From the NCBI GenBank assembly GCA_965262505.1, contig CBDHFM010000008.1:1-28009 (forward strand): DNA of 28,009 nt. Direction: 5' to 3'. The position numbers and the translations under genes were made by a program. The notes beneath the pieces were generated by a model. The model was not told where the DNA came from. It was given only the letters and a program-made list of their open reading frames with translations, and made no database searches. Numbering within the stretch: the stretch's first letter is position 1; every line of letters starts with the position of its first letter. Shown here piece by piece: positions 7,991 through 16,800 of this stretch. This DNA is from JACPPO01 sp965262505. GTDB taxonomy: Bacteria; Acidobacteriota; Vicinamibacteria; Vicinamibacterales; UBA2999.

Positions 7991-10987
7991 ATGCCCGTGA
8001 GCTTCCTGAGCCCGGCGCAGCGCGACAACTACGGCCAGTACCTGGGCGACCCGTCAACCCAAGAGCTGGCCAGGTACTTCCACCTCGATGACAGCGATCA
8101 CACGCAGATCGTCGAGAAGCGCGGCGATGCCAACCGTCTCGGATTCGCTCTGCAGCTCACCACGGTGCGCTTCGTGGGGACGTTCCTCGATGATCCGACG
8201 GCCGTGCCACCGGCGGTACTCGCCACGATGAGCCGGCAACTTGGCATCGATACGACCACGGACTTGACCGGCTATCGAGACGGCAAGTGGCGCTTCGCTC
8301 ATGCCGCACACATCCGGACGGAACATGGGTATCGCGACCTCGCGGATCGCGCGGCCGGGTTTGGCCTCACGCGATGGCTCTACGCACAGTGCTGGACGGG
8401 CACCGAACGTCCGAGCGCACTGTTCGATCGGGCGACGACCTGGATGCTCGCCCACAAGGTGTTGTTGCCGGGCGCGACGACGCTGGAGCGCTTCGTGGCC
8501 AAGCTGCGGCACCGCGTCGACGTGCGCGTGTGGCGCGTGCTGGCGAGCGGCATCAGTCCGCCACAGCAGCGCCGCCTCGAAGATCTGTTGCGCGTGCCAG
8601 ATGAAGGGCGCAGCTCATCACTCGTGACGCTGCGGACGGGTGCCGCGATGGTGAGTGGCCCGGCGTTGGTGCGTGCGCTCGAGCGGCTGAACGCCGTCCG
8701 TAGCCTCAGCATCACCGTGCCAGCGGCCGCCGCGATCGCGCCGACGCGAATGGCAGCCCTGGCGCGCTTTGCGGAGAAAGCCAAAGTCACCGCGGTCGCA
8801 CGGTTGCCAGCGTTACGCCGAGCCGCCACGTTGGTCGCGTTCGTCCACTCGCTCGAAGCCTCCGCACAGGATAACGCGCTCGAGGTCCTCGACCGACTGT
8901 TACGCGACATCTTTGGTGCCGCCGAAAAAGCGGATCGGAAAGCACGGTTGCGCAGCCTTAAGGATCTCGATGCGCTTGCCCTCACGTTGGCGCACGCCTG
9001 CGCGGCGCTCCTCGATCCCGCTCTCCCGGACAACGTGCTGCGCGACCACGTGTTCGCGCGTGTCCCCCGCGCCACCCTGGCCGAGGCCCTCGGGACACTG
9101 AGCACACTGGTGCGGCCGCCGGATGACGTGTTCTACACCGAGCTGCAGACGAGGTACCGACGCGTGCGGCTGTTCCTGCCAACCCTCTTGCACCAGGTGC
9201 ACTTTGAGGCCGCTCCGGCCGGCGCGGCTGTCGTCGCAGCGCTCGAGTATCTCAAGCGTCGTGAAGCGCCGGCGCGGGCCCAGGACGTGGCGCCGTCTGC
9301 GGTCGTGACGACAGCCTGGCGGCGATACGTGTACGGCGCGAACGACGCGGTCGATCACCGGGCCTACACCTTCTGCGTCCTCGACCAACTGCGCGAGGCG
9401 CTGCGCCGGCGGGATGTCTTCGTGACGCCGAGCTGGCGGTATGCCGATCCGCGGCGCAATCTCCTGGCTGGCGCCGAGTGGGAGGCGGCGCGGCCGATCA
9501 TGTGTCGAACGCTTGGCTACAGTCCTCGCCCAGAACCGATCCTTGCCGCGTTAAGCGACGAGCTGGATCAGACCTACCGCGCGGTGGCCGCGCGCCTCCC
9601 CAACAATCCAGCCGTGCGTTTCGAACGCATCGACGGGAAGGACGAGCTGATCGTGAGCCCCCTCGACAAGGTCGAGGAACCCGCGTCGCTGGTGGCGCTA
9701 CGGACCGCCATCGCGGGACGGTTGCCCCGTGTCGATCTGCCGGAGATCCTGCTCGAGATCGCGGCGCGTACAGATTTCGCCGTCGCGTTTACGCACGTCA
9801 GCGAACGCGCGGCGCGGGTCACGGATCTTGGCGTCAGCGTCTGCGCCGTGCTGCTGGCGGAAGCCTGCAACACCGGCCTCGAGCCACTCGTGCGCCACGA
9901 GACTCAGAGCTTGCGGCGCGATCGCCTGTCCTGGGTCAGCCAGAATTACCTGCGCGACGAGACCTTGCGCGCGGCGAACGCGCGCCTCGTCGCGGCGCAA
10001 ACCGGGATCCCCTTGGCGCGCGCCTGGGGCGGTGGTGAGGTGGCCTCCGCCGACGGCCTGCGCTTCGTGGTGCCGGTGCGCACCGTGCACGCGGGGCCCA
10101 ACCCCAAGTACTTCGGTATCGGCCGGGGCGTCACCTACTACAACCTCGTGTCCGATCAGTTCACCGGCCTGCACGGCATTACGGTCCCGGGGACGTTGCG
10201 CGACAGCCTGGTGCTGCTCGCGGTCGCGCTCGAACAGCAGACAGAGTTGCAGCCCACGCAGATCATGACCGACACCGGGGCCTACTCGGATGTGGTGTTC
10301 GGTCTCTTCCGCCTGCTCGGCTACCGCTTCAGTCCGCGGCTCGCCGACATCGGTGGTACCCGCTTCTGGCGGATCGATTCCCGGGCCGACTACGGCCCGC
10401 TTAACCGCGTGGCACGCCAATCCGTCAACCTCGACCGAATCACCCCACAGTGGGACGATATGTTGCGGACGGTCGGCTCGCTGAAACTCGGGCGCGTGCC
10501 GGCCACCGGTATCATGCGCACGCTGCAGGTGGGGGATCGGCCAACGCGCCTGGCGCAGGCGTTCGCGGAGTTCGGACGGATCGACAAGACAATCCACACG
10601 TTGACGTACCTCGACGATGAGGCCAAACGTCGCGCCACGCTGATCCAGCTGAACCGGGGAGAAGGTCGCCATGCCTTGGCCCGCGCCGTCTTCCACGGCA
10701 AACGTGGCGAACTGCGGCGACGTTACCGTGAAGGCCAGGAAAACCAGCTCGACGCACTCGGCGTCGTCGTCAACATGATTGTGTTGTGGAACACCATCTA
10801 TATGCAGGCGGCCCTCGACCAGCATCGCGCAGATGGCCACTCGGTGCGTCCAGAAGACGAGGCGAGACTGTCACCGCTCGGCCACGAGCACATCAACCTG
10901 CTGGGACGCTACTCGTTCGCCGTACCTGAATCGGTCGCTCGTGGCGAGCTCCGGCCGCTCAGAAACCCCGCTGACGGCGGTCGCTAA
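7991..10987 (+). CDS. tnpA: Tn3-family transposase
   Basis: A 998-residue DDE transposase catalysing replicative transposition. The ATG at 7991 gives MPVSFLSPAQRDNYG, the usual DUF4158-type N-terminus; an upstream extension to 7889 would run through the res region and is not preferred. Catalytic residues fit family spacing: D688 in SADGLRF, D761 in IMTDTGAYSD, and E891 in NRGEGRHALARAVFHG. YREGQENQLDALG near 912 is the conserved C-terminal block. The stop codon overlaps the right inverted repeat by 1 bp. Length is normal and no disruption is seen, so the element should be able to move. Confidence 0.96.
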   Translation: MPVSFLSPAQRDNYGQYLGDPSTQELARYFHLDDSDHTQIVEKRGDANRLGFALQLTTVRFVGTFLDDPTAVPPAVLATMSRQLGIDTTTDLTGYRDGKWRFAHAAHIRTEHGYRDLADRAAGFGLTRWLYAQCWTGTERPSALFDRATTWMLAHKVLLPGATTLERFVAKLRHRVDVRVWRVLASGISPPQQRRLEDLLRVPDEGRSSSLVTLRTGAAMVSGPALVRALERLNAVRSLSITVPAAAAIAPTRMAALARFAEKAKVTAVARLPALRRAATLVAFVHSLEASAQDNALEVLDRLLRDIFGAAEKADRKARLRSLKDLDALALTLAHACAALLDPALPDNVLRDHVFARVPRATLAEALGTLSTLVRPPDDVFYTELQTRYRRVRLFLPTLLHQVHFEAAPAGAAVVAALEYLKRREAPARAQDVAPSAVVTTAWRRYVYGANDAVDHRAYTFCVLDQLREALRRRDVFVTPSWRYADPRRNLLAGAEWEAARPIMCRTLGYSPRPEPILAALSDELDQTYRAVAARLPNNPAVRFERIDGKDELIVSPLDKVEEPASLVALRTAIAGRLPRVDLPEILLEIAARTDFAVAFTHVSERAARVTDLGVSVCAVLLAEACNTGLEPLVRHETQSLRRDRLSWVSQNYLRDETLRAANARLVAAQTGIPLARAWGGGEVASADGLRFVVPVRTVHAGPNPKYFGIGRGVTYYNLVSDQFTGLHGITVPGTLRDSLVLLAVALEQQTELQPTQIMTDTGAYSDVVFGLFRLLGYRFSPRLADIGGTRFWRIDSRADYGPLNRVARQSVNLDRITPQWDDMLRTVGSLKLGRVPATGIMRTLQVGDRPTRLAQAFAEFGRIDKTIHTLTYLDDEAKRRATLIQLNRGEGRHALARAVFHGKRGELRRRYREGQENQLDALGVVVNMIVLWNTIYMQAALDQHRADGHSVRPEDEARLSPLGHEHINLLGRYSFAVPESVARGELRPLRNPADGGR

Positions 10988-11020
10988 CCGTACTTTCCGT
11001 TCCATTGCTCCCCAAACCCC
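10987..11020 (-). repeat. Right terminal inverted repeat of the Tn3 element
   Basis: Read on the minus strand it begins GGGGTTTGGGGAGCAATGG. It is followed at 11021-11025 by AACCT, the duplicate of 7253-7257. Confidence 0.93.
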
Positions 11021-11025
11021 AACCT

Positions 11026-11257
11026 CAAGAGCCCGATCCGGCTCACATGGCGGCAACTCTACCGGCAGTTCGGCGCGGACCCGGCGAAGGCCGGCGATAA
11101 ATTCACCATCCGCAACTTCCGCTCTGACTGTCTGCGCGAGCTGCAGAAGATTCAGCGCGCCTGGCCGGACCTGCACTACTCGACGGCCAAGGGCGCGTTG
11201 ATTCTTTCGCCATCACCGCCGCGCATCGCGCCGTCGCACCTACGGCTCGTACCATGA
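11026..11257 (+). pseudogene. repA: repA (module B), 3' part, beyond the transposon
   Basis: The C-terminal 77 codons of the initiator begun at 6539. After the AACCT duplicate the frame resumes as K-S-P-I-R-L-T-W-R-Q-L-Y-R-Q-F-G and continues through DCLRELQKIQRAWPDLHY to PSHLRLVP. It has no start of its own and would not be expressed as a separate protein. The stop TGA overlaps the ATG of the following small gene (ATGA). Confidence 0.88.
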
Positions 11258-11448
11258 GCGTCAAACGCAGGACAGTGAAACTACCGGCGGGTTCTAAAAC
11301 CCACATCACGGACCGAAGCCGAAAAGGCGTGGGGACGCTCGTTAGGACGCTGTGCGGGCTCTACGTCATTCGCGAGCAGGTGGACAACCGCAATGCGTCG
11401 TGCCAGAAATGCCTCCGCTTCCGCCACTCGCGCAGCCGGGTGAAATAG
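11254..11448 (+). CDS. Small Cys-containing protein downstream of repA B
   Basis: A 64-residue basic protein whose ATG overlaps the repA stop. It resembles 743-946 in layout: KTH, then RTLCGLYVI, then ASCQKC, and an Arg-rich end. The C...C-x2-C pattern could bind a metal with one further ligand. Its normal promoter lies beyond the transposon, so expression is probably reduced now. No known family recognised. Confidence 0.6.
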   Translation: MSVKRRTVKLPAGSKTHITDRSRKGVGTLVRTLCGLYVIREQVDNRNASCQKCLRFRHSRSRVK

Positions 11449-11630
11449 CCTTAATACTCGAACACACACGCGGCGGTCAGACGGTTGTAAGGCGGGGTCA
11501 GGGGCGTGTGTGCGGAGTGGAGGTTCGCCCTCGTCCTGATCGTGGTGGGCGTGGTTCAGCGCGTTGTTCTTCGACCGTCTGTTCGAGCGCCTGGGCGGCC
11601 AGTAGCGCCGGCCGGTTCTAGCTGGTTGAT

Positions 11631-11933
11631 TTGGTGGATTTCTGGCAGCCTGTCTTGCTCTTCTGGCCGGCGGTGGCGCTGAGCGTGCTGGCGGCCTCGT
11701 TCGGACTGGCCCGCAGACGTCCAATACCGCTGGTGGTGGCCGCGGCCCTTGTCGGGCCGACTTCGGCGTACCTCGCGTTGACACCGCGCTTCTTCGTGTG
11801 GGGGTTGTTTCCGGTCGGCGTGTATCTCGTAGCCGCGGTCGCGACCCGACGGAACCACAGAGAGTTGGGCGCGGCGCTGGTTGCAGCGAATGCCGCGTTC
11901 TTTGTGTGGCTGGCTATCACGATATTCGGCTGA
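11631..11933 (+). CDS. Small hypothetical membrane protein
   Basis: A 100-residue very hydrophobic protein with three or four likely membrane helices (about 7-24, 32-50, 52-70 and 78-98), separated by basic loops ARRRP and TRRNHRE that would face the cytoplasm. The start is uncertain: TTG at 11631 or GTG at 11634, with no clear ribosome site. It lies between the rep module B genes and origin B, the interval that in module D holds the DUF2806-like gene. No family recognised. Hydrophobic pattern and codon use support coding; function is unknown. Confidence 0.45.
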   Translation: MVDFWQPVLLFWPAVALSVLAASFGLARRRPIPLVVAAALVGPTSAYLALTPRFFVWGLFPVGVYLVAAVATRRNHRELGAALVAANAAFFVWLAITIFG

Positions 11934-11993
11934 GTCCGGTTCGCGGAAGGGCCGCAGCGCCGGGATGCGACGGCTATCCTGGCTCGAGGATGT

Positions 11994-12062
11994 CCCAGGA
12001 GCCGCGCACGCGGGCCTAGTATTCCCCGTTCCACACGTAGCCAGGCGTTCGCGGCTCCTGGG
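11994..12062. other. Stem-loop upstream of origin B
   Basis: CCCAGGAGCCGCG (11994-12006) pairs perfectly with CGCGGCTCCTGGG (12050-12062), a 13-bp stem. It is the counterpart of the stems before origins A and C. No U-run follows, so it is not a classical terminator. Confidence 0.6.
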
Positions 12063-12085
12063 GCCGCTCTGAGCCTCGTTAGGGG

Positions 12086-12270
12086 ATTTCCACAAAATTC
12101 TGTGATTCTTGCGAGTTTTGAACGCATAAACACCATCACCGGTAGTGGCTGATTTTCGCATAAACACCATCACTAGGAGGCTGATTCCTTCGCATAAACA
12201 CCATCACCACGTACAAGTAGTACGGATCAAGTAGTACGTACGACAAGTTACGTACAGGCCGTTGGCCTGT
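12086..12270 (+). other. Replication origin B (iteron type)
   Basis: ATTTCCACA (12086-12094) is DnaA-box-like. Then come the conserved AAAATTCTGTGATTC, three iterons (12123-12207) and the GTAC-rich tail (12209-12270) with two CAAGTAGTAC-type repeats and AGGCC-GTT-GGCCT. Its cognate repA is interrupted, so this origin may be silent unless the transposon leaves or another Rep cross-acts. Confidence 0.8.
12123..12207 (+). repeat. Iterons of origin B, three copies
   Basis: CGCATAAACACCATCAC occurs at 12123-12139, 12157-12173 and 12191-12207, with 34-bp spacing throughout. The copies are identical to each other but differ from those of origins A and C on both sides of AAACACC. Confidence 0.88.
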
Positions 12271-12381
12271 TTATTTCTCGGGTTGCTGACCGCTCAAAAC
12301 AGCCGGAAACGGGCTAAAAATGTGGGTGAACTTGTAGATAACAGAACCAGACGGCACGAAATCCTAGTATTTATGGCCAAC

Positions 12382-12406
12382 TATGGTGGAGGGTGTCTCC
12401 ACCATA
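12382..12406. other. Perfect 10-bp hairpin after origin B
   Basis: TATGGTGGAG, loop GGTGT, CTCCACCATA. It lies in the otherwise gene-free stretch 12271-12543. No U-run follows. It could be a terminator-like or single-strand structure of the replicon. Confidence 0.45.
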
Positions 12407-12435
12407 TCAGCTCACAGAAGGCCCCGGATAGCCGC

Positions 12436-12535
12436 AGCACCCAAGGCACGTCAACGACTCCGCCGTCCTCCGCTGCACTCCGGCCCTTCTGGTGACCCAC
12501 CTGGCCCGCTACGGCTCAGCAGGCCCTTACGGGGC
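12436..12535 (+). repeat. Module-end conserved element, copy B
   Basis: It contains GTCAACG, CGCCGTCCTCCGCT, CTCCGGCCCTTCTGGTGACC and CACCTGGCCCGCTACGGC. Diverged copies occur at 23043-23162 and, inverted, at 23753-23864. Each lies 100 to 200 bp beyond an origin tail and ends in a GC-rich hairpin. It is noncoding as far as I can see. Confidence 0.5.
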
Positions 12536-12543
12536 CGAAAGGG

Positions 12544-12981
12544 TCAAATTTTAAGTTCAGCTGAGGCCGCTTCAATGAAGGCAATGCGTTTGTCTTCAAA
12601 GTCTGTATTCGGAGTGTCTCCAATAGAGACATTAGCCCTGGCCGCTGAGTCAAACTTCGTATGAACGTCATCAGTGAAAAAGGCGGCGAGGAGGCCACGG
12701 TGCTGGTCCAAGGCTTGTGCTGTCTGGTGTCTGATCTCCACCACATGGACCATTCCGCCCGCAGTGGTCGGTTTCTTAACCTGCAGCTCGATGTCATGGC
12801 CATCAGCGAGGTTCGCAGCAAGGGCCGCCGTCGCCCCTCGGAAAATTTCGTACTTCAGTTCAAGGCGTTTTTGCAGCCGCCAGTTGTATCTTGTCAATGA
12901 AGCGGTCAGAAGTGGTGCAACACACCCAGCTGAGATTCCAGCAATGACTGCGACAACGATGGACACCCAAATGGTAGACAT
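12544..12981 (-). CDS. Hypothetical membrane-anchored protein
   Basis: A 145-residue protein with one N-terminal hydrophobic helix (about 5-28, SIVVAVIAGISAGCVAPLL) followed by a basic stretch and a soluble domain. The ATG at 12981 has a good ribosome site, TGAGGTG, 5 bp upstream. The soluble part has an amphipathic helix region (RLQKRLELKYEIFRGATAAL) and DIELQVKKP. I do not recognise the family. It lies 16 bp downstream of the MobC-like gene on the same strand and may share its transcript. GC content is lower than in the surroundings. Confidence 0.65.
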   Translation of the reverse strand: MSTIWVSIVVAVIAGISAGCVAPLLTASLTRYNWRLQKRLELKYEIFRGATAALAANLADGHDIELQVKKPTTAGGMVHVVEIRHQTAQALDQHRGLLAAFFTDDVHTKFDSAARANVSIGDTPNTDFEDKRIAFIEAASAELKI

Positions 12982-12997
12982 GGCACCTCAGGGATTT

Positions 12998-13369
12998 TTA
13001 TTTGGCGGTTTCCTTTGGCGGCAGACCGAACACGGCCCGGTCCTGGTCCCGCTCTAGGAACCCATCGAGGCCCTTGATGAGCCGGTCCTTCTTTGTCGGG
13101 TCGTCCTGCGTGGTGTGCTCGATGTAGGAGCCGAGCAGGATGAAGCGGCGGGTGCGGCGCTTGCGGTCGGCGGCGGAGAGGCGGGCCTGGGCGCGGCGGA
13201 TCTGGCGGGCCTGGGCGCGGCGGATCTGGCGGGTGAGGGTGGTGCGCTGACGGCGTTGGGCCTCTTGGAGCGCTTTTTTCTTCGCCGTGAGTTCCTGCTT
13301 GAGGGCCGCTTGCCGCGCCAGCAGTTGCTGCAGTTCGTCTTGTGGCTCCATCTTGGTAGACGGTAGCAT
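12998..13369 (-). CDS. MobC-like mobilization accessory protein
   Basis: A 123-residue basic protein. An N-terminal Gln/Lys/Arg coiled coil (about 10-65) leads into KRRTRRFILLGSYIEH and ends with GFLERDQDRAVFGLPP. This arrangement is typical of plasmid MobC/TraD-type relaxosome helpers, with the RTRRxIxLG block resembling an RHH start. The ATG at 13369 is chosen; GTG at 13375 and ATG at 13351 are in frame. A 24-bp unit is repeated exactly twice in tandem (13181-13228), giving the doubled RQIRRAQA. No relaxase gene is in the window, so it would depend on one elsewhere. The family call is from recall, not a search. Confidence 0.65.
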   Translation of the reverse strand: MLPSTKMEPQDELQQLLARQAALKQELTAKKKALQEAQRRQRTTLTRQIRRAQARQIRRAQARLSAADRKRRTRRFILLGSYIEHTTQDDPTKKDRLIKGLDGFLERDQDRAVFGLPPKETAK

Positions 13370-13556
13370 CGCCACTACGAAGGGCTGTTGAAGAACGTCA
13401 ACAGAATGATCGACGCCTCCAACAGTGTTACGAGTGAGTTGGAAACACTTATTCGCTGATCCACCCAGAGGCTGAGCAGAAGCGGAAGGACGGGGACCGG
13501 CCGGACCGCGTGGAGGGTCTCATTGAGAGCCGTATCCAAAACAGAATGCCCAGCCG

Positions 13557-13654
13557 TGACATCGAGTTGTAGTGCTCACAGCAACCGCCAGACGCGGCTG
13601 CCTCTCCGTGCACGCCGGTTTTGCACTTCCTGGTCGCGCTCGGTGACGCCGCAC
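13557..13654. repeat. Shared hairpin element, copy 2
   Basis: It matches 1393-1471: TGACATCGA, TAGTGCTCACAGCA, then hairpin GCAACCGC (13581-13588), CAGAC, GCGGCTGC (13594-13601), then GCACTTCC and GTGACGCCGCAC. It carries about 20 extra bases after the hairpin relative to copy 1. It lies upstream of the autotransporter gene, as copy 1 lies upstream of the MmeI-like gene. The rest of the gap 13376-13846 shows no gene. Confidence 0.6.
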
Positions 13655-13731
13655 CACGGCCGACTGGGCGCAACGCGGACCATGGCGCTGGTCGCAGTCC
13701 GGTGCGTTCGACGCTTCCCTGACCGCCAACC

Positions 13732-13821
13732 GTCGGCCTGGCCCGCGAGGAGATGGACTGGGGTTACGACATGGATCGTTTCGGGTCGTCACGTTTCCCC
13801 CGCACGCGCGGGGATGGACCG
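13732..13821 (+). CRISPR. Solitary type I-E-like CRISPR repeat with a degenerate neighbour
   Basis: The 29 bp at 13793-13821 (GTTTCCCCCGCACGCGCGG, then GGATGGACCG) closely resemble type I-E repeats, including the internal CCCCCGC/GCGGGG-type palindrome and the ATGGACCG end. The segment 13732-13760 ends GAGATGGACTG and matches at about 20 of 29 positions. The two are exactly 61 bp apart, the normal I-E period. No further copies and no cas genes are seen. This would be an array remnant, not a working array. Confidence 0.4.
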
Positions 13822-13846
13822 CGCGCCGATCTGCCAGAATGGTCCC

Positions 13847-16800
13847 GTGCTCGCCCCCTACGAGGTCGGCGCTCCATCCCGCCTGCGGCATCTCGTCATC
13901 TCCACCCTCATTGCTCTTGCGCTGGTGTCGCACACGGCCCTCACGTCACTCCACGCCCAGACCCTCTACCCGATCGACGACTGGGCCGAGACCGGAGGGA
14001 CAGTGGATTTGTCGAGGAGCATGGACGCGACCGATGGGGTGCACAGCCTGGATCTGCCTATCAGGAAAGGTGAATCGGCCACGTACTACCTGAGGCTCAG
14101 CAAGCAGCCTAAGGCCAACGGCTGGTGGGTCCGGGTGCACGTCGACGGAGACGTCTACATCGACGGCAAACTCGAGGAGAAGGGCATCTGGTGGGTGCCG
14201 TCGGTCGGCTGGGAGATCAACAAGAACGGCAGCGGGCCGACGCCGTGGCGCAGCGTCACGATATATGCCACTGCGGACAGCGACACGGACGGCGAGCCCG
14301 TCAACGTCACCCACGTCAACGTCACCCACGAGGTGTGGGACGAGAACACCAATTGCCCGCCTTCCTTGCACGATATTGCTCCGGTAACGGTACGGATCAT
14401 CGACAACGACACGGGTGACGGCGGGGATGGTGACGACGGCGGCGGAGGTGGTGACGGGGATGGCGATGGGGACGATGAGCCACCGGGGCTGTCGATTGAC
14501 GATGCGCCGGCGGTGCGCGAAGGCGAGTCGGCGGCGTTCGTCGTGCGGCTGAGTGCGTCGAGCGACAAGTTGGTGACGGTCGCCTACGAGACGATGGACG
14601 GGACGGCCGTGGCGGGGGCTGACTACACGTCGACGTCGGGAACGCTGCGTTTCGACGCGGGCGAGACGCGCACGACCCTCGCGGTGCCGACCCTCGAAGA
14701 CGCCACGGCGGAAGAGACCGAAGGGTTCACGGTGCAGCTGCGCGATCCGTCGGGGGCGACGGTCGCGGACGGGACAGCCACGGGGACGATCACCGACGAC
14801 GATGAGCCACCGGGGCTGTCGATTGACGATGCGCCGGCGGTGCGCGAAGGCGAGTCGGCGGCGTTCGTCGTGCGGCTGAGTGCGTCGAGCGACAAGTTGG
14901 TGACGGTCGCCTACGAGACGATGGACGGGACGGCCGTGGCGGGGGCTGACTACACGTCGACGTCGGGAACGCTGCGTTTCGACGCGGGCGAGACGCGCAC
15001 GACCCTCGCGGTGCCGACCCTCGAAGACGCCACGGCGGAAGAGACCGAAGGGTTCACGGTGCAGCTGCGCGATCCGTCGGGGGCAACGGTCGCGGACGGG
15101 ACAGCCACGGGAACGATCACCGACGACGATGAGCCACCGGGGCTGTCGATTGACGATGCGCCGGCGGTGCGCGAAGGCGAATCGGCGGCGTTCGTCGTGC
15201 GGCTGAGCGGAGCAAGCGGCGTGGCGGTAACGGTCGCGTACCGCACCATGGACGGGACGGCGGCGGCGGGATTCGACTACGTGGCAACCGAGGGAACGCT
15301 GCGTTTCGACGCGGGTGAGACGCGCACGACCCTCGCGGTACCGACCCTCGAAGACGCCACGGCGGAAGAGACCGAAGGGTTCACGGTGCAGCTACGCGAT
15401 CCGTCGGGGGCAACGGTCGCGGACGGGACAGCCACGGGAACGATCACCGACGACGATGAGCCACCGGGGCTGTCGATTGACGATGCGCCGGCGGTGCGCG
15501 AAGGCGAATCGGCGGCGTTCGTCGTGCGGCTGAGCGGAGCAAGCGGCGTGGCGGTAACGGTCGCGTACCGCACCATGGACGGGACGGCGGCGGCGGGATT
15601 CGACTACGTGGCAACCGAGGGAACGCTGCGTTTCGACGCGGGTGAGACGCGCACGACCCTCGCGGTACCGACCCTCGAAGACGCCACGGCGGAAGAGACC
15701 GAAGGGTTCACGGTGCAGCTACGCGATCCGTCGGGGGCAACGGTCGCGGACGGGACAGCCACGGGAACGATCACCGACGACGATGAGCCACCGGGGCTGT
15801 CGATTGACGATGCGCCGGCGGTGCGCGAAGGCGAATCGGCGGCGTTCGTCGTGCGGCTGAGCGGAGCAAGCGGCGTGGCGGTAACGGTCGCGTACCGCAC
15901 CATGGACGGGACGGCGGCGGCGGGATTCGACTACGTGGCAACCGAGGGAACGCTGCGTTTCGACGCGGGTGAGACGCGCACGACCCTCGCGGTACCGACC
16001 CTCGAAGACGCCACGGCGGAAGAGACCGAAGGGTTCACGGTGCAGCTACGCGATCCGTCGGGGGCAACGGTCGCGGACGGGACAGCCACGGGAACGATCA
16101 CCGACGACGATGAGCCACCGGGGCTGTCGATTGACGATGCGCCGGCGGTGCGCGAAGGCGAATCGGCGGCGTTCGTCGTGCGGCTGAGCGGAGCAAGCGG
16201 CGTGGCGGTAACGGTCGCGTACCGCACCATGGACGGGACGGCGGCGGCGGGATTCGACTACGTGGCAACCGAGGGAACGCTGCGTTTCGACGCGGGTGAG
16301 ACGCGCACGACCCTCGCGGTACCGACCCTCGAAGACGCCACGGCGGAAGAGACCGAAGGGTTCACGGTGCAGCTACGCGATCCGTCGGGGGCAACGGTCG
16401 CGGACGGGACAGCCACGGGAACGATCACCGACGACGCGCAGCGACGTATCGAGGTGGTCAACGATGTCGTCCTGCCGGAGGTTGGCCGGGCGCTGGCGTT
16501 CAGCGCGGTCAGGTGCCGCATCGATCAGATGCTCTCTGGGTCCGTCCCCCGGGGCACGTCGACGGAACTATCCGCCCACCTTGCGCTCTCACCAGAGGCT
16601 CGCTCCGGCCAGTGGGCGGCACCTGGGGTCCAGTCGCCGACCCTGGTGCAAGCGTTCGACGACTCGCTGTTCCTGATGCAATCGCAGGAGGAAGAAGACG
16701 GCGAGGGGCGTTTCGCGGCGTGGTGGTGCCCCGACTACCAGAACCTGGGGGGCGGCGGCCGGGGCGGCGGGATTACCTGGGACGGCGCCGTGTCGAGTTG

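Larger units (their letters stand above)
7258..11020. mobile_element. Tn3-family transposon, complete, two genes
   Basis: A 3763-bp unit bounded by 34-bp inverted repeats (7258-7291 and 10987-11020) matching at 32 of 34 positions and beginning GGGG. It is flanked by a direct duplication AACCT at 7253-7257 and 11021-11025, the 5-bp target duplication expected of Tn3 elements. It contains divergent resolvase and transposase genes with a res-like region between them and no passenger. It sits inside repA B. Confidence 0.95.

Noticed and set aside
12262..12495. A 77-residue open frame after origin B
   Set aside because: It covers the 12382-12406 hairpin and the module-end element, has no family pattern and no ribosome site.
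13523..13846. Longer N-terminus for the Calx-beta protein
   Set aside because: It would translate the shared hairpin element and the CRISPR-like repeat and push the signal peptide more than 100 residues inward.
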